DNA of 64,000 nucleotides from assembly GCA_951217055.1 (NCBI GenBank), contig OX578277.1:7014829-7078828 (forward strand). Reading direction: 5' to 3'. Below, piece by piece: positions 46,479 to 56,007 of this stretch (within the stretch, counting starts at the first letter, position 1; every line of letters begins with the position of its first letter). The translations under genes were made by a program, and so were the position numbers. Source of the stretch: Gerris lacustris (Eukaryota > Arthropoda > Insecta > Hemiptera > Gerridae). Under the pieces are notes generated by a model, which saw only the letters and a program-made list of their open reading frames with translations, made no database searches and was not told the DNA's origin.

Positions 46479-47133
46479 TAAGGCCGCATTGGAGGAGGGT
46501 GGCTGAGAGGGTAGCGGAAGGGAGGTGGAGGGTACAGGCTGATGGGTAGACGGATCGCGGCCGCACTGGGCTTCTGTTCCAATCCACCCTTGCAGTTTGC
46601 CAGAGCTTTAAATAGTTGAACCGAGTATTTAAACAAGTACAGTGTTTCTTGAGGACCCGCTATGCCTCTTTCAAAACTTAGCAAGCGTCTTCTTCTTGTA
46701 TATTTGATAGAAAAAAATAAAAAAATGGTGAACTGAAGTCGTGGGTTCATAATTATAACTTAGATAAAGATGTAAAATAATGAGACCTTACCCTGAAAAT
46801 TTTTTATTTGCAATTTAATTAGTTAACATGATTAATTACAGCCGCTATGAGTTTTTCTTCAATGTTATAATAAATTTAATAAATAATGTTATATAATATT
46901 AATAATAAATTCGACGAGAAGGGCGAGATAAATCCAGGAGGGTAGATGGAAATTAACTGACGAGTTTGTTCTACATAGACGGTGGTGGGCAGGTCGGGAT
47001 GGCAGGTTAGAGGGTAGTGGGACTCAGTGCGGCCGGCTGCATTAAAACTTAATGGTTCAGATATGAGTGACGATTCCTCTACTCTCCCATCCACCAGGTA
47101 CCCTCTCACCCACCCTCCTCCAGTGCGGCCTTA
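46479..47133. mobile_element. 655-bp TIR element, Harbinger-like
   Basis: Ends TAAGGCCGCATTGGAGGAGG and CCTCCTCCAGTGCGGCCTTA. GGCCGC start resembles the two Harbinger-type elements nearby. The flanking triplets read TAA and TTA, so the 3-bp duplication is imperfect, and a longer duplication of TTAGTG cannot be excluded. A 118-codon minus frame lies inside, with no recognised domain. Confidence 0.65.
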
Positions 47134-47141
47134 GCCTTAGT

Positions 47142-48056
47142 GTAAGAGATAACGTGCTGAAAACTGTCTGACTAACATTAGGCGGCTTTCACACTGCCTG
47201 CGAGACCGATTCCCCTTGAGAAGCAAATGCATGTATTAGCATGGCTCTATTCACATTAATCGCTGAGTGAGACCGGGCCGAGCGAGACCGAGCCGACTCA
47301 GGCGTTTATTTCGAGCGTTATTGTTAGCTAAGCGTTTAAAAACGCTCGAAAAAAACGCCCGAGTCGGCTCGGTCTCACTCAGTCTCTCTCGGCACGGTCT
47401 CAATCGGAGTTTAAAGTGAATAGACCCATGCTAATACATGTATATGCTTCTCAAACGGAATTGGCCTTATTCGGTCTCGCTCGGTCTCGCACGCAGTGTG
47501 AAAGCCGCCTTAAGCTAGAGTTTTGTATACAAGTTAATCTTTCAGCTGGCGTGGCTTTTAAGAATATGTGGTTGGCTTACTTGATCTGTGGGACATAAGC
47601 TGGTAATAGGCATTCGAAAAAAACAAACTGGTGGAGGGCTGCCATATCCTGTCAATTATGGTGGACATTGCGATTTTCATGATTCTAAGTACTAAATTAG
47701 TCATTACACCGAAAATCCAGTTGATGTTAGTTTGTCACTTGATAGGTTAGTTATTCAAATATTACTCCAAATTAAGTCTCCTATCAAGTGACAAACTAAC
47801 ATATAAACTTGATTTTTGGTGTACTAACTAATTTTTTTACTTAGGATCATAAAAATCACATTGTCCACCAAAAAGGGCGGGACATGTCCGCTCTCCACCG
47901 GTTTGTTTTTCACAAATGCCTTTTGCCAAGCTATGTCCCGCTGACAAACTTAGCCGACCATATATTCTTAAAAGGCACCAAAAGATTTACATACACAAAA
48001 AATTCTATCTTGATGTTTGTCACACACTTTTTTGCACGCTATCTCCTGGACTAGGA
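47142..48056. mobile_element. Palindromic element, one arm invaded by a Harbinger MITE
   Basis: The right arm (about 47780-48056) is the inverted copy of the left arm once the nested 329-bp MITE is removed. Shared arm words: CTGGTGGAGGGCTGCC/CCGGTGGAGAGCGG, TTAGTTTGTCACTTGATAGG and GGAGATAGCGTG-like ends. A single arm exists at 5531-5880. Confidence 0.75.
47181..47509. mobile_element. PIF/Harbinger-like MITE
   Basis: 329 bp with TTA at 47178-47180 and 47510-47512, and inverted ends GGCGGCTTTCACACTGC / GCAGTGTGAAAGCCGCC. The 3-bp TTA target matches PIF/Harbinger. The inside is itself an inverted array of GAGACCGAGC-type words. Non-coding. Confidence 0.85.
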
Positions 48057-48550
48057 GAATGAAAAAGAAAAAAAATATATTAAAATTGTTATTATTATTA
48101 AATTATTAATTATTATTAAATGTTGGTATCTTCAGGGGTAAATAATTACTCATTAATAAATGGTTAACAGGTGATATTTCATTCCTTATATTAGAACATC
48201 TTCAAACATTGATAGAGGTCTAAGTTGTGTAAAATCATTAAATGTTTTTTCTTTACATTGCCAGAATTTTTAACTTAATTCTCAGGAAAATTGAAAAAAT
48301 GTGGAGGGGAGCTCATTGGCACTGGAATTTGAATTCTAAAAGGTTTGGCAAACTAGGCAAAAAATAATATCACTGGACCCATCTCTCCCTCAGGCCTAGT
48401 AGCTTTATTTTTTCCCTCATATAGGTTGGCCAACCTGAGTATCAAAAGTCAATACTAATTTTAAAAAGAGTTTAGTGCAGTCTATCCATAGACTACTTCA
48501 ACACACTTTTTAAGGAAGGATTAAGCTACTATAAAACAGACATTACTTTT
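48057..48550. other. Gene-free stretch
   Basis: 48200-48260 shares AACATCTTCAAACATTGATA with the arms of the palindrome at 22797-23212. No gene. Confidence 0.4.
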
Positions 48551-49252
48551 ATTAGGGTCTGTAGGCCATACCAAGGACCCTTATATTTTCCTGCCTGTGT
48601 CTGTCTGACGCTTGCTCTCATGGCTACACCATTTGTCCGATCTCTTTGAAATTTGGCATATATGTGTATTGTACCTACCCACACATTTTAAAAATGTAGC
48701 GACTTACAAAAAAAAATCCAAAAACTTAAGGGTTTAATTTTTTTTTTTTTTTGGAGACCGTGTGGGGTATTATATGAAAGGGTATGTCGAACTGATTACA
48801 AAAATATATAATTTTTTGGTTATTAGCTTTGACAAGGCGAGCATGAGATTTAAAATGGTTTGAAAAGTGTCCCCCTCCCCTCCTTCTATCTAGCTTATGT
48901 AAAGTGCAAAATATCTGAAAAAAAATCCTGAACATTCTTTGACCAAAAGTAAAGAAACTACTTTTTGGAAATTTCGAGAAAATTGTTGTTTTCTTTTTAT
49001 TGACAAAATACGTTTTGTTTTATAATTATGCTCTTTTCGATGTATTTATATGTTTATAGTCCTGTTGGCTGGCAAAAAAATACTTTAACAGAGTTTGTTC
49101 ATATATTTGAGAATATCAGACCCATAGGGTAGTTCAAAGTAAACTTTTTAGCATTTTAGAAAGCACCATCAATAGGTACTACTTAAACAATACAGTTTTG
49201 CCAACGGACCCTTGATGTGTGCCGACTAGCACATGCACTTGACCTGTTTATT
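48551..49252 (-). repeat. Dispersed repeat family G, copy 3
   Basis: Reverse orientation relative to copies 1 and 2. Starts AGGGTCTGTAGGCCATACCA and ends GCACATGCACTTGACCTGTT. Non-coding. Confidence 0.8.
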
Positions 49253-50171
49253 TGTTATAAGAAAATTGCACTAGTGTGCCTACAGTAGTTTACAAGTGTG
49301 TACTACTGGGTCAATCCCAATTGTTGGCTAGCCTACCCTATTATAATAATAATTAATACAACATTTTTTTATAATAATTAATATTTAAAATAATTAATAA
49401 AAATAAATTAACATTAACGCAAGATTGCTCTAAGAATATGTAAGTTACCATGAAAATCATGGTAGTAACAAATAACAATAGCTAGATAATTCAAATAATT
49501 TCTTGTTGTGCTTAAATTATTGTTATTTTTTATTATTACTCTGCCATTTAATGGGTATTGATTTTTTGGTTTGTATTATTTTTTGTACTTTTTTAAATGT
49601 ATTTTGTATTAAATTATATAAAATTTTATTTTTGTATTAATTTTATTTTTAGTTGATGTACAAGTATCAATATTTTAATTCTAATGTAGTGAGACTGTCT
49701 GATAGGATTTTTTGGTCCAAACCATTTAATATTATAAAGTTGTTCCATTATTTCCCTCCTTGTCTACCAATATTTGGTCTAGATTAACCATTATTTATTT
49801 TTTATATTATACTATGTTTCTTAATAATTGTATTTATTTGTTAATTTTATATATTGCCAACATACATGTGTTTAATAGAAAATTTATCATTTTAATCCAA
49901 ATAAAATATAAATATATTTGTATATATATTATTATTATTTATTATATTATTCCTGTTTAAATAAAAAAATACTCTGCTTTAGTAGAAGTGCCTTTATTTT
50001 CCTTCAGAGACCCCTCATTTCCTATCCAACATGTTTATACAGTGCCTTGACTTTCCTTCAGAGACCCCTTGTTTCCTATCCAACATGTTTATATTTTCTC
50101 ATGTACCTAGTATATATTTGGCGATTTTGATTAAAAAATCCCGAATGTAGTCCATTTAAATCTAAATTTTA
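49253..50171. repeat. AT-rich stretch with a ~57-bp direct repeat
   Basis: Two direct copies of CCTTCAGAGACCCCT followed by TTTCCTATCCAACATGTTTAT at about 50001 and 50056. The remainder shows nothing. Confidence 0.5.
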
Positions 50172-50628
50172 CATAATTTTTTGTGATGGGTCGTGAGGGG
50201 TGAATTAAACATTACTTCATTTCTTAAAAATGGCTATATTTCGTCCCATTAGGGACATCATCAGGCCTGTTATATGTGGTAAGTGGTGGAGTCAAAATAA
50301 AACATTTTAAGTGAAGCTTTTTTTAAATAAAAATTTGTCGTAATATTTATAAATCACCATCCACTACTAATATATAACATTATAAACTTTAAAAATAAAA
50401 ACAATTTTTAAAAAACTATGTGTTAAGTGCCTTTTTTTGAAAATTGTTTTTCTTGTTATTTTTAAAGTTTTGTGATATATATTAGTAGTGGATGGTGATT
50501 TACAAATATTACGACAAATTTTTATTTATAAAAAGCTTCACTTAAAATTTTTTATTTTGACTCCACCACTTAACACATATAACAGGCCTTATGATGTCCC
50601 TAATGGGACGAAATATAGCCATTTTTAA

Positions 50629-51158
50629 CCCTCGTGCGCGCAGTCAAATACAGACCTGAGGAGGCGTGGACCCCTGATAGGACTTAATCTGTTTTATATG
50701 CCCACACAACAGGTAAAATAAATATAAACTTGAAATCATTTTAGCAAAAATATTATAAAACATATTTAAATTGGTTTTATTATTTTTTTAATTTATAAAA
50801 TACAGTTTTTTAGTCTCATAGTTTATAAGCACAAAATTAGTCAGCCTCAATTATAATTTTCAAATTTTTAATTTTTTCTGTATATTTTTATTTTTAAATT
50901 CAGGTACCATTAATTTATTTTGTATTATATGTATAAATTTCACTAAAATTAGCGTAACACTAAAATTTAAGTGAAAGTGTCTGTCAGAACAATATGGACA
51001 CAGAATTGAAGTATAATCACGTACGATGTCAAACAGTGACTGATTCTCTTGATAAAAGCAAGAAATGTAGCTAGAAAAATCCTTGTCTTCTAATTGCACC
51101 CACATCTATCTCAATTTCACTGTTAAATCTCAAATTTAGGCCTCACAGTTCCCAAGGG
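50629..51158. mobile_element. piggyBac-like MITE A
   Basis: 530 bp between TTAA (50625-50628) and TTAA (51159-51162). Ends CCCTCGTGCGCGC and CAGTTCCCAAGGG are short, imperfect inverted repeats. An 81-codon minus frame is inside, with CPYC and HFH, which recall cysteine-rich tails, but the match is too weak to call. Confidence 0.8.
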
Positions 51159-51264
51159 TTAAGAAATGAAGTAATGTTTAACCCTAGAACGCTAACCATA
51201 CTTTTTAACCTGTTATGACTAACCTTGAGTCATATTGACTCCCTAATCTATAATACCCAGTTTT

Positions 51265-51537
51265 ATTATTATTAGTAGTAGTAGTAGTCTAGTACTTCCT
51301 ACTAGAACGGGTAGGACGAACCACTTGTTCGAACCTTGCAATTAGGCCATCACTTAGGCCCTTTTTACGCCCCGCGGTAGAGAGTTCCAGCCACTTCACA
51401 CATCATACATATGTACATTTGTACCGCCGAAGCGAGTATGATGTGATCAATAGTGAGCCATATAAATCAGAGTGTCACGGCGAGGAATCGAACTATAATA
51501 TCTTTTTAACACGTATTAGTGCTAGTTGATGGGACAC
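51265..51537 (-). mobile_element. Possible tRNA-derived SINE nested in piggyBac B
   Basis: On the minus strand the head begins GTGTCCCATCAACTAGC, a B-box-like AGTTCGATTCC follows, then GTGACAC pairs with the start. The far end is (ACT)n/(AAT)n, a tail-like simple repeat. The A-box is poor. Confidence 0.45.
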
Positions 51538-51654
51538 TTGGGTGCTTTGTTTGCCATAAAAAAACATTTTTTCCTTTCAATTCCGGTTTTTGAATCTGGA
51601 CTACTATTACATATCCGGTTATGTTATCTACCGGAGTGGTTTTATTTTTTTATG

Positions 51655-51894
51655 TAGCTTTTTTCTTTCCTTTCCTTTGGTTTTTCTATTTCGTAAATTG
51701 GTTCAATTAATTTATCATTTTCCTCATCATCGCTGATGGGATCAAAAAAGGCATTTTCTATTTTCAAATCAGGGTCCAAATCACAAGCGTCACCATTATT
51801 GTCGAATACTCTCTTTTTCATAATCGGTATCTGAATCGGTCATTTCCTTCATCAAGCGATAAATGTTGTTTGGATCATTGTATTTTTTCTCCAT
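51655..51894 (-). pseudogene. piggyBac transposase N-terminal remnant
   Basis: Opens MEKKYNDPNNIYRLMKEMTD, then after a +1 frameshift continues DLDPDLKIENAFFDPISDDE and further acidic residues before a lysine-rich end and stop. Acidic, unstructured N-termini are usual in piggyBac transposases. The DDD catalytic core is absent from the element, so it cannot work. Confidence 0.55.
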
Positions 51895-52398
51895 TATTTG
51901 ACTATATTCATATTCTATTAACTTTATATAATTTAGACATATAAAGACAAAGAAATATAACAATTTATACTTATAAATAAATAAATTACAATTATATTAC
52001 CTTTAATTTGTGATAATTGTTAAATTAAAAGTTTATATCATACCTAATTTATAAGATTTGAAATGGCCAAATAAACAATAAAACTTATTAGATTAGGCTG
52101 TTATTACTATTCTGCGTCATAATGACCTACAAAAAAATTTACTTGTAAGACTGACCAGGAGTCAAAATGACTCCGTGACTGCAGAAAAACAAACGATATG
52201 TCCTCTTTAGAATCTGAATGTGGAACTGATAGAAGTGTATAAGGGTCATTAAAGTGTGGGAGATAGCATAGTTAAGATGTGGGAGTTCTGTGTTTTACAG
52301 ACACTGTGGATTCGTAGTTAAAAAAAAATGGGAGTCATTTTGACTCCAGGTTAGCGTTCTAGGGTTAATTCACCCCTCACGACCCATCTCAAAAAATT

Positions 52399-53144
52399 AC
52401 AGTATATTATAGGGGACCACAACCTTAAAAGATTAAATTTTACATGGTTTCTAATTGTTTTAGTCTCTCTCCTACTCTTCTACCTGGTTGTGTTTTCCTC
52501 TTTACCGGCTCTTCTGCGATCTTTTACCCGGTACGTTTGTAAACCAATTCGGCTGCAATTTGACCCTTTATTACCTTTTAAGATTCATTGGAGAATCAAA
52601 ATTGTAGTTCTAACTTTTAGGTCTCAGTTTTTAGTGTTGTCTAGTCTGTTCTTAAGTGATAAGGTGAGCGCATTATAATAGTGAAGTGTATTGCTGTCAT
52701 TGAATGGATATTATGCTTCTTACACTTCTATTGGCAATAGCAGAAAATATTCAGGATTCTGACCAATATGGCACGTCTATGCCTATGAGAGAGGCAAAAT
52801 ATAGCTAAATAGCGACATGAAATAACAGTGTCAACTTATTATCTAAACCCTTAATGACCGGAACACCGTAAATCCGTTTGGAATATGTAAATTTAACTGT
52901 ATAAGTCCCTTGAAAAAAATATATTTTCTGAGATATTTATAAAAATTAATTAATTACAAAGGGTGTTGGATGATGGTAGCTATAATAAAGGCGCTACAAT
53001 ATTACAATATATCTCTGAAAGCTATAAAGAAAATAAAAAAATTTATTATCTTTACCGATATTTTTATTTTTTTATTCCAGTGGGCTTTTACGCCCGAAGA
53101 AGCAGGTCACTTAGGTGCAAGATGAGTAGAATATACATCTTGAC
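52399..53144. other. Gene-free stretch
   Basis: No coding or element recognised with confidence. 52770-52805 has a GCC...GGCAAAATATAGC word that loosely echoes the hairpin motif of the foldbacks. Confidence 0.4.
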
Positions 53145-53480
53145 TTAGGTGGGCCCATTGAACAAACCCGGGTTAGGGTCAAACTCTTCACACACTCGTG
53201 TGACGATATGGTCGTTAACCATGGCTCCCACATTGTATATTACAACCAAGAGTGTCATCATCATGGTTTCCAGGCTGAAACCTGGTGGTGCCACTCTTTC
53301 GAGGAGCTTCCCATTTGTTTTAACAATGCTGGGTGGACATTGAGCGAGGCCCGGTCTGGGAATTGAACCCAGAGCTGTGGTCAGAAGCGGTCACCCATTC
53401 ATCTTCTGACCATGCTCGAGGCTGCTTAACTTGCCTTATCGCAAGGCTAGCGCTTTAGCCTCAGAGCCACCCAGGCCCCC
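53145..53480 (-). mobile_element. Chimeric 5S rRNA/tRNA SINE
   Basis: Reading the minus strand from 53480: a tRNA-like head (GGGTGGCTCTGAGGCTAAAG, A-box-like), an anticodon-like stem GCCT...AGGC, then AAGTTAAGCAGCCTCG...TGGTCAG...ATGGGTGACCGCTT, which follows a 5S rRNA internal promoter in both sequence and spacing (A-box 53421-53432, C-box 53387-53398 in plus coordinates), then a tRNA B-box GGGTTCAATTCCC (53358-53370). A ~200-base tail without coding follows. The 3' boundary is approximate. Confidence 0.75.
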
Positions 53481-54090
53481 GACTATCTTTACCAATAGTC
53501 AAAGCGTGATTGATATGCTTCAGATTATATCACACATACATCTCCAGAATTACTTGATTATAGAAATTATAAAAACAAACTATAAAATGACTGAGAGGGG
53601 TATTTCTATTATATATGCATGGATTAAAGGTCATTCAGGTATAATAGCCAACGAGATGGCTAACAAGCTGGCTAGAGAGGGATCGGAAGATACAGAGTTT
53701 CTGCCATATAAAATAACAATAACTGATGCGTTAGCTAATTAAGTTTAGAGTGATAGTTGGAGATATCCAAGCAAGCAATTTCAATAATGATAATAAAGCT
53801 TATGTGTATAGAAATGTCCAACCTGAGATGCCTGGTTCAGTGAAACAGAAAATAAGGAACTGGTGACCATTATTAATCGGCTCAGATCTAACCATGGGAC
53901 ATGTTCTAAATATCTTAAAACCATAAAGCGAATAGAATCAGATCAATGTGAAGACTGCTGAGAAACAGGAGACTTGGAACGTGTTCTCATGACATATTGA
54001 AAATTCAACGAAAGTAGACAAGTTTTATTCAATAAAATTCCGAAAAGAGTGCAAAGGCCGTATAATTACTTCACATTATTAGAGAGTAAA
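53481..54090 (+). pseudogene. Non-LTR retrotransposon RNase H and C-terminal remnant
   Basis: Opens TIFTNSQSVIDML and contains IYAWIKGHSGIIANEMANKL, a clear RNase H match of Jockey/I-type elements. The usual TDS aspartate is asparagine here. After a stop near 53740 other frames still show NRLRSNHGTCSKYL and KRIESDQCEDC, the zinc-knuckle tail. The 5' side is cut by the SINE. Dead element. Confidence 0.8.
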
Positions 54091-54340
54091 GATAAATAAA
54101 GACGTTTATGAAGCAATATACAGATTCATCAAAAGAGACAAAATAAAAATCTGGTATATTATTTAAAATACTAAATAAAATATTTATGGCTGTGTGGTAA
54201 AGCTTACCAATGCCAAAAAAAGTGTTGGATTCAATTCCTCGGTGGGGAGGTTTCATTTTTATATTAGAATAATATAGTTCAAAGTAAAAACCAAAACTAA
54301 CAAAATGGAAAACACAAGATGTAGTTATTTTGTACAGTTA
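54091..54340. repeat. Short linker with tRNA-like trace
   Basis: GGATTCAATTCCTCGG near 54227 is B-box-like, and the following TTCATTTTTATATTAG looks like a distant family S tail. Confidence 0.35.
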
Positions 54341-54384
54341 GGCCGCTCCCTGACTTATCGGTACGCTCGGTACCGATTCAGTAT

Positions 54385-55127
54385 TTTTTTTTTTTTTTTT
54401 TTTTTTTGGAAGGGGGAAATGCTGCATGCACCGTCAGAGGACTTGCGGTAGTCCCCTGGTGTGTGAGACTCTTACTCACTAAAACCTCCCTCCCATTCAG
54501 GTCTTGGAAAACCACTCCGGAACCGCTTTCGCATTACTTCAGAGTGGAGACCTCGTATTGAGCTCTGTAGGGGCTCAGTCTTCCTTTTCCTTTCCCTCCT
54601 CTTTTTCAGAGAACAATCTCCTCTTCCAATTTCTTTTGCCTCAGGACTTCTTCGACGAAGTTCTCTATGTTCTTCCATCGTTCCTGGCTGCTGAGCATAT
54701 TTTTAACAACATCCTCAGGATTTAGCTGCCCAAACTCGTTCTCAAGTCTTCTTCTCTCTGCAGCCCATCTTGTGCAAGCGAAGAAGGTATGGTGTGCATC
54801 ATCGATGTCAGAGTCGCCATATTGGCATGCCTGGCTATCTTTCTTTCCCATCCTATGGAGGTAGGCTTGGAAATATCCATGACCAGATAGGAACTGTGTC
54901 AGGTAGTAGTTTATATCCCCAAACCTACGACCTGTCCACTCTGCCAGATTCCCTATCAACCTCTTAGTCCATCTTCCTCTGTTTTCTCTATCCCAACGTT
55001 CTTGTGATTTTCGCATGGTGAGGTTTCGCGCTTCTTGTCTGGCTTCTTCAAGTTCGGCTCTCCGTTCATGGATATGTTTCCTCTCTGATGCCAAGAGGTC
55101 GATAGGAATCACTCCTGCTATGAACAT
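54385..55127 (-). mobile_element. 5'-truncated R1-clade-like non-LTR retrotransposon
   Basis: A poly(A) tail (T run at 54384-54407), a 3' UTR and the last ~170 codons of ORF2 lie between two perfect 14-bp target copies TACCGATTCAGTAT (54371-54384 and 55128-55141). Truncation at the 5' end by incomplete reverse transcription is the usual outcome. Confidence 0.9.
54606..55127 (-). pseudogene. ORF2 C-terminal part of the R1-like element
   Basis: 173 codons open from the insertion junction to the natural stop. Residues ~80-120 read LSGHGYFQAYLHRMGK, then ACQYG...DDAHHTFFACTRW, the typical region between reverse transcriptase and the C-terminal zinc knuckle. The usual CP.C is CQYG here, so one zinc ligand is missing. 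The reverse transcriptase and endonuclease domains are absent. Good frame preservation suggests a fairly recent insertion. Confidence 0.8.
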
Positions 55128-55430
55128 TACCGATTCAGTATAGATTCTTTACCTAGCGCCTATATCTTAATGAGTATTCTCTGACTAGGGTGGTATGCGT
55201 GGGAGCGGGGTGGTAAGGGATCGGTATACAGAGAGTCGGTACCAACAAGCAGTAAAAATAGAAGCGGTAAAGTACTATCTTCTTCTGACGACGGCATAAT
55301 CACGCTACGACACTACTGTTAATGCAAGTTTCCACTGAAAGTACACTGACAAGTGGGGAGATGAAGGCAGTATCGGTAAGATATCGGTAAAGCAGAAAAT
55401 ACCGTTCCGACAAGTCAGGGAACGGCCTTA

Positions 55431-55999
55431 ATCTTAACTATCGTTAGTCCATGTATGTATTTGGGAGATTTCATTTGACTTAATTTTAAAATTTGTTCAC
55501 TTACCCTGCTTATTTGCAAGTATCTGTATTAAAATAAAATTGTCGCTTTTAGGTCTAATAAAAAATGATCCAGAGAATTAGGGTCGTTAACTTAATTTTG
55601 GGGGAATATTTTATAAAAACGAAGCCTTATTTTATGATTATTTTGAGTAACGAATCATCCTCACATGTTTTCTAGGTAGAAATTAAACAACACTTCATAA
55701 AATAGTATAGTTTTATTCTTACTGTCTCGCATTAAACATCTATTTGTACTCTTAAAGTAGAAATACTTTGTATTTGTTAAAGTAGAAAAAAATGAAAGTA
55801 ACAAGAAAATGAAAGAGGAGGTATGTCAGCTTTATCAGTGGCGAAGAAATAATTGATTTTATTTGTCTTAGTATTATTCCCTAAGCCCACAGTGTTATCA
55901 TAAGTTGTTAAATTTATATCATACTCAAAACCCACATTATTCCATCCATTAATGACTTTAAATTAGAGATTTTAACGTTGACGGCGTTTTTTTGGTACA
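55431..55999. other. Gene-free stretch
   Basis: No gene or element recognised. Confidence 0.4.
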
Positions 56000-56007
56000 G
56001 TAATATC

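Larger units (their letters stand above)
51182..52364 (-). mobile_element. piggyBac-like element B with transposase remnant
   Basis: 1183 bp between TTAA (51178-51181) and TTAA (52365-52368). TIR CCCTAGAACGCTAACC is perfect at both ends, very close to classical piggyBac ends. TGACTCC words repeat subterminally. It holds a broken transposase N-terminus (51655-51894, minus) and a possible SINE (51265-51537). Confidence 0.9.
50172..52398. mobile_element. Foldback element with two piggyBac-like insertions in one arm
   Basis: Left arm 50172-~50400 starts TAATTTTTTGTGATGGGTCG. The right arm is split into ~50460-50628, 51159-51181 and 52365-52398 (to CGACCCATCTCAAAAAATTA). Both splits occur at TTAA sites that the left arm keeps intact. 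The arms hold GGCCTGATGATGTCCC...GGGACGAAATATAGCC. No coding. Confidence 0.85.
54341..55427. mobile_element. PIF/Harbinger-like MITE interrupted by an R1-like insertion
   Basis: TTA at 54338-54340 and 55428-55430. Inverted ends GGCCGCTCCCTGACTTATCGG and CCGACAAGTCAGGGAACGGCC. Removing the nested retrotransposon and one target copy leaves about 330 bp. The interior has GGTACC/GGTATC-rich inverted words. Confidence 0.85.

Noticed and set aside
46394..46750. 118-codon minus frame as a gene
   Set aside because: It crosses the boundary of the TIR element at 46479, so it mixes unrelated sequence.
50860..51105. 81-codon minus frame in piggyBac MITE A as a zinc-finger protein
   Set aside because: CPYC plus HFH is too little, and the element shows no other coding trace.
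54504..54967. Plus-strand frames over the R1-like insertion
   Set aside because: Shadows of the minus-strand ORF2 remnant.
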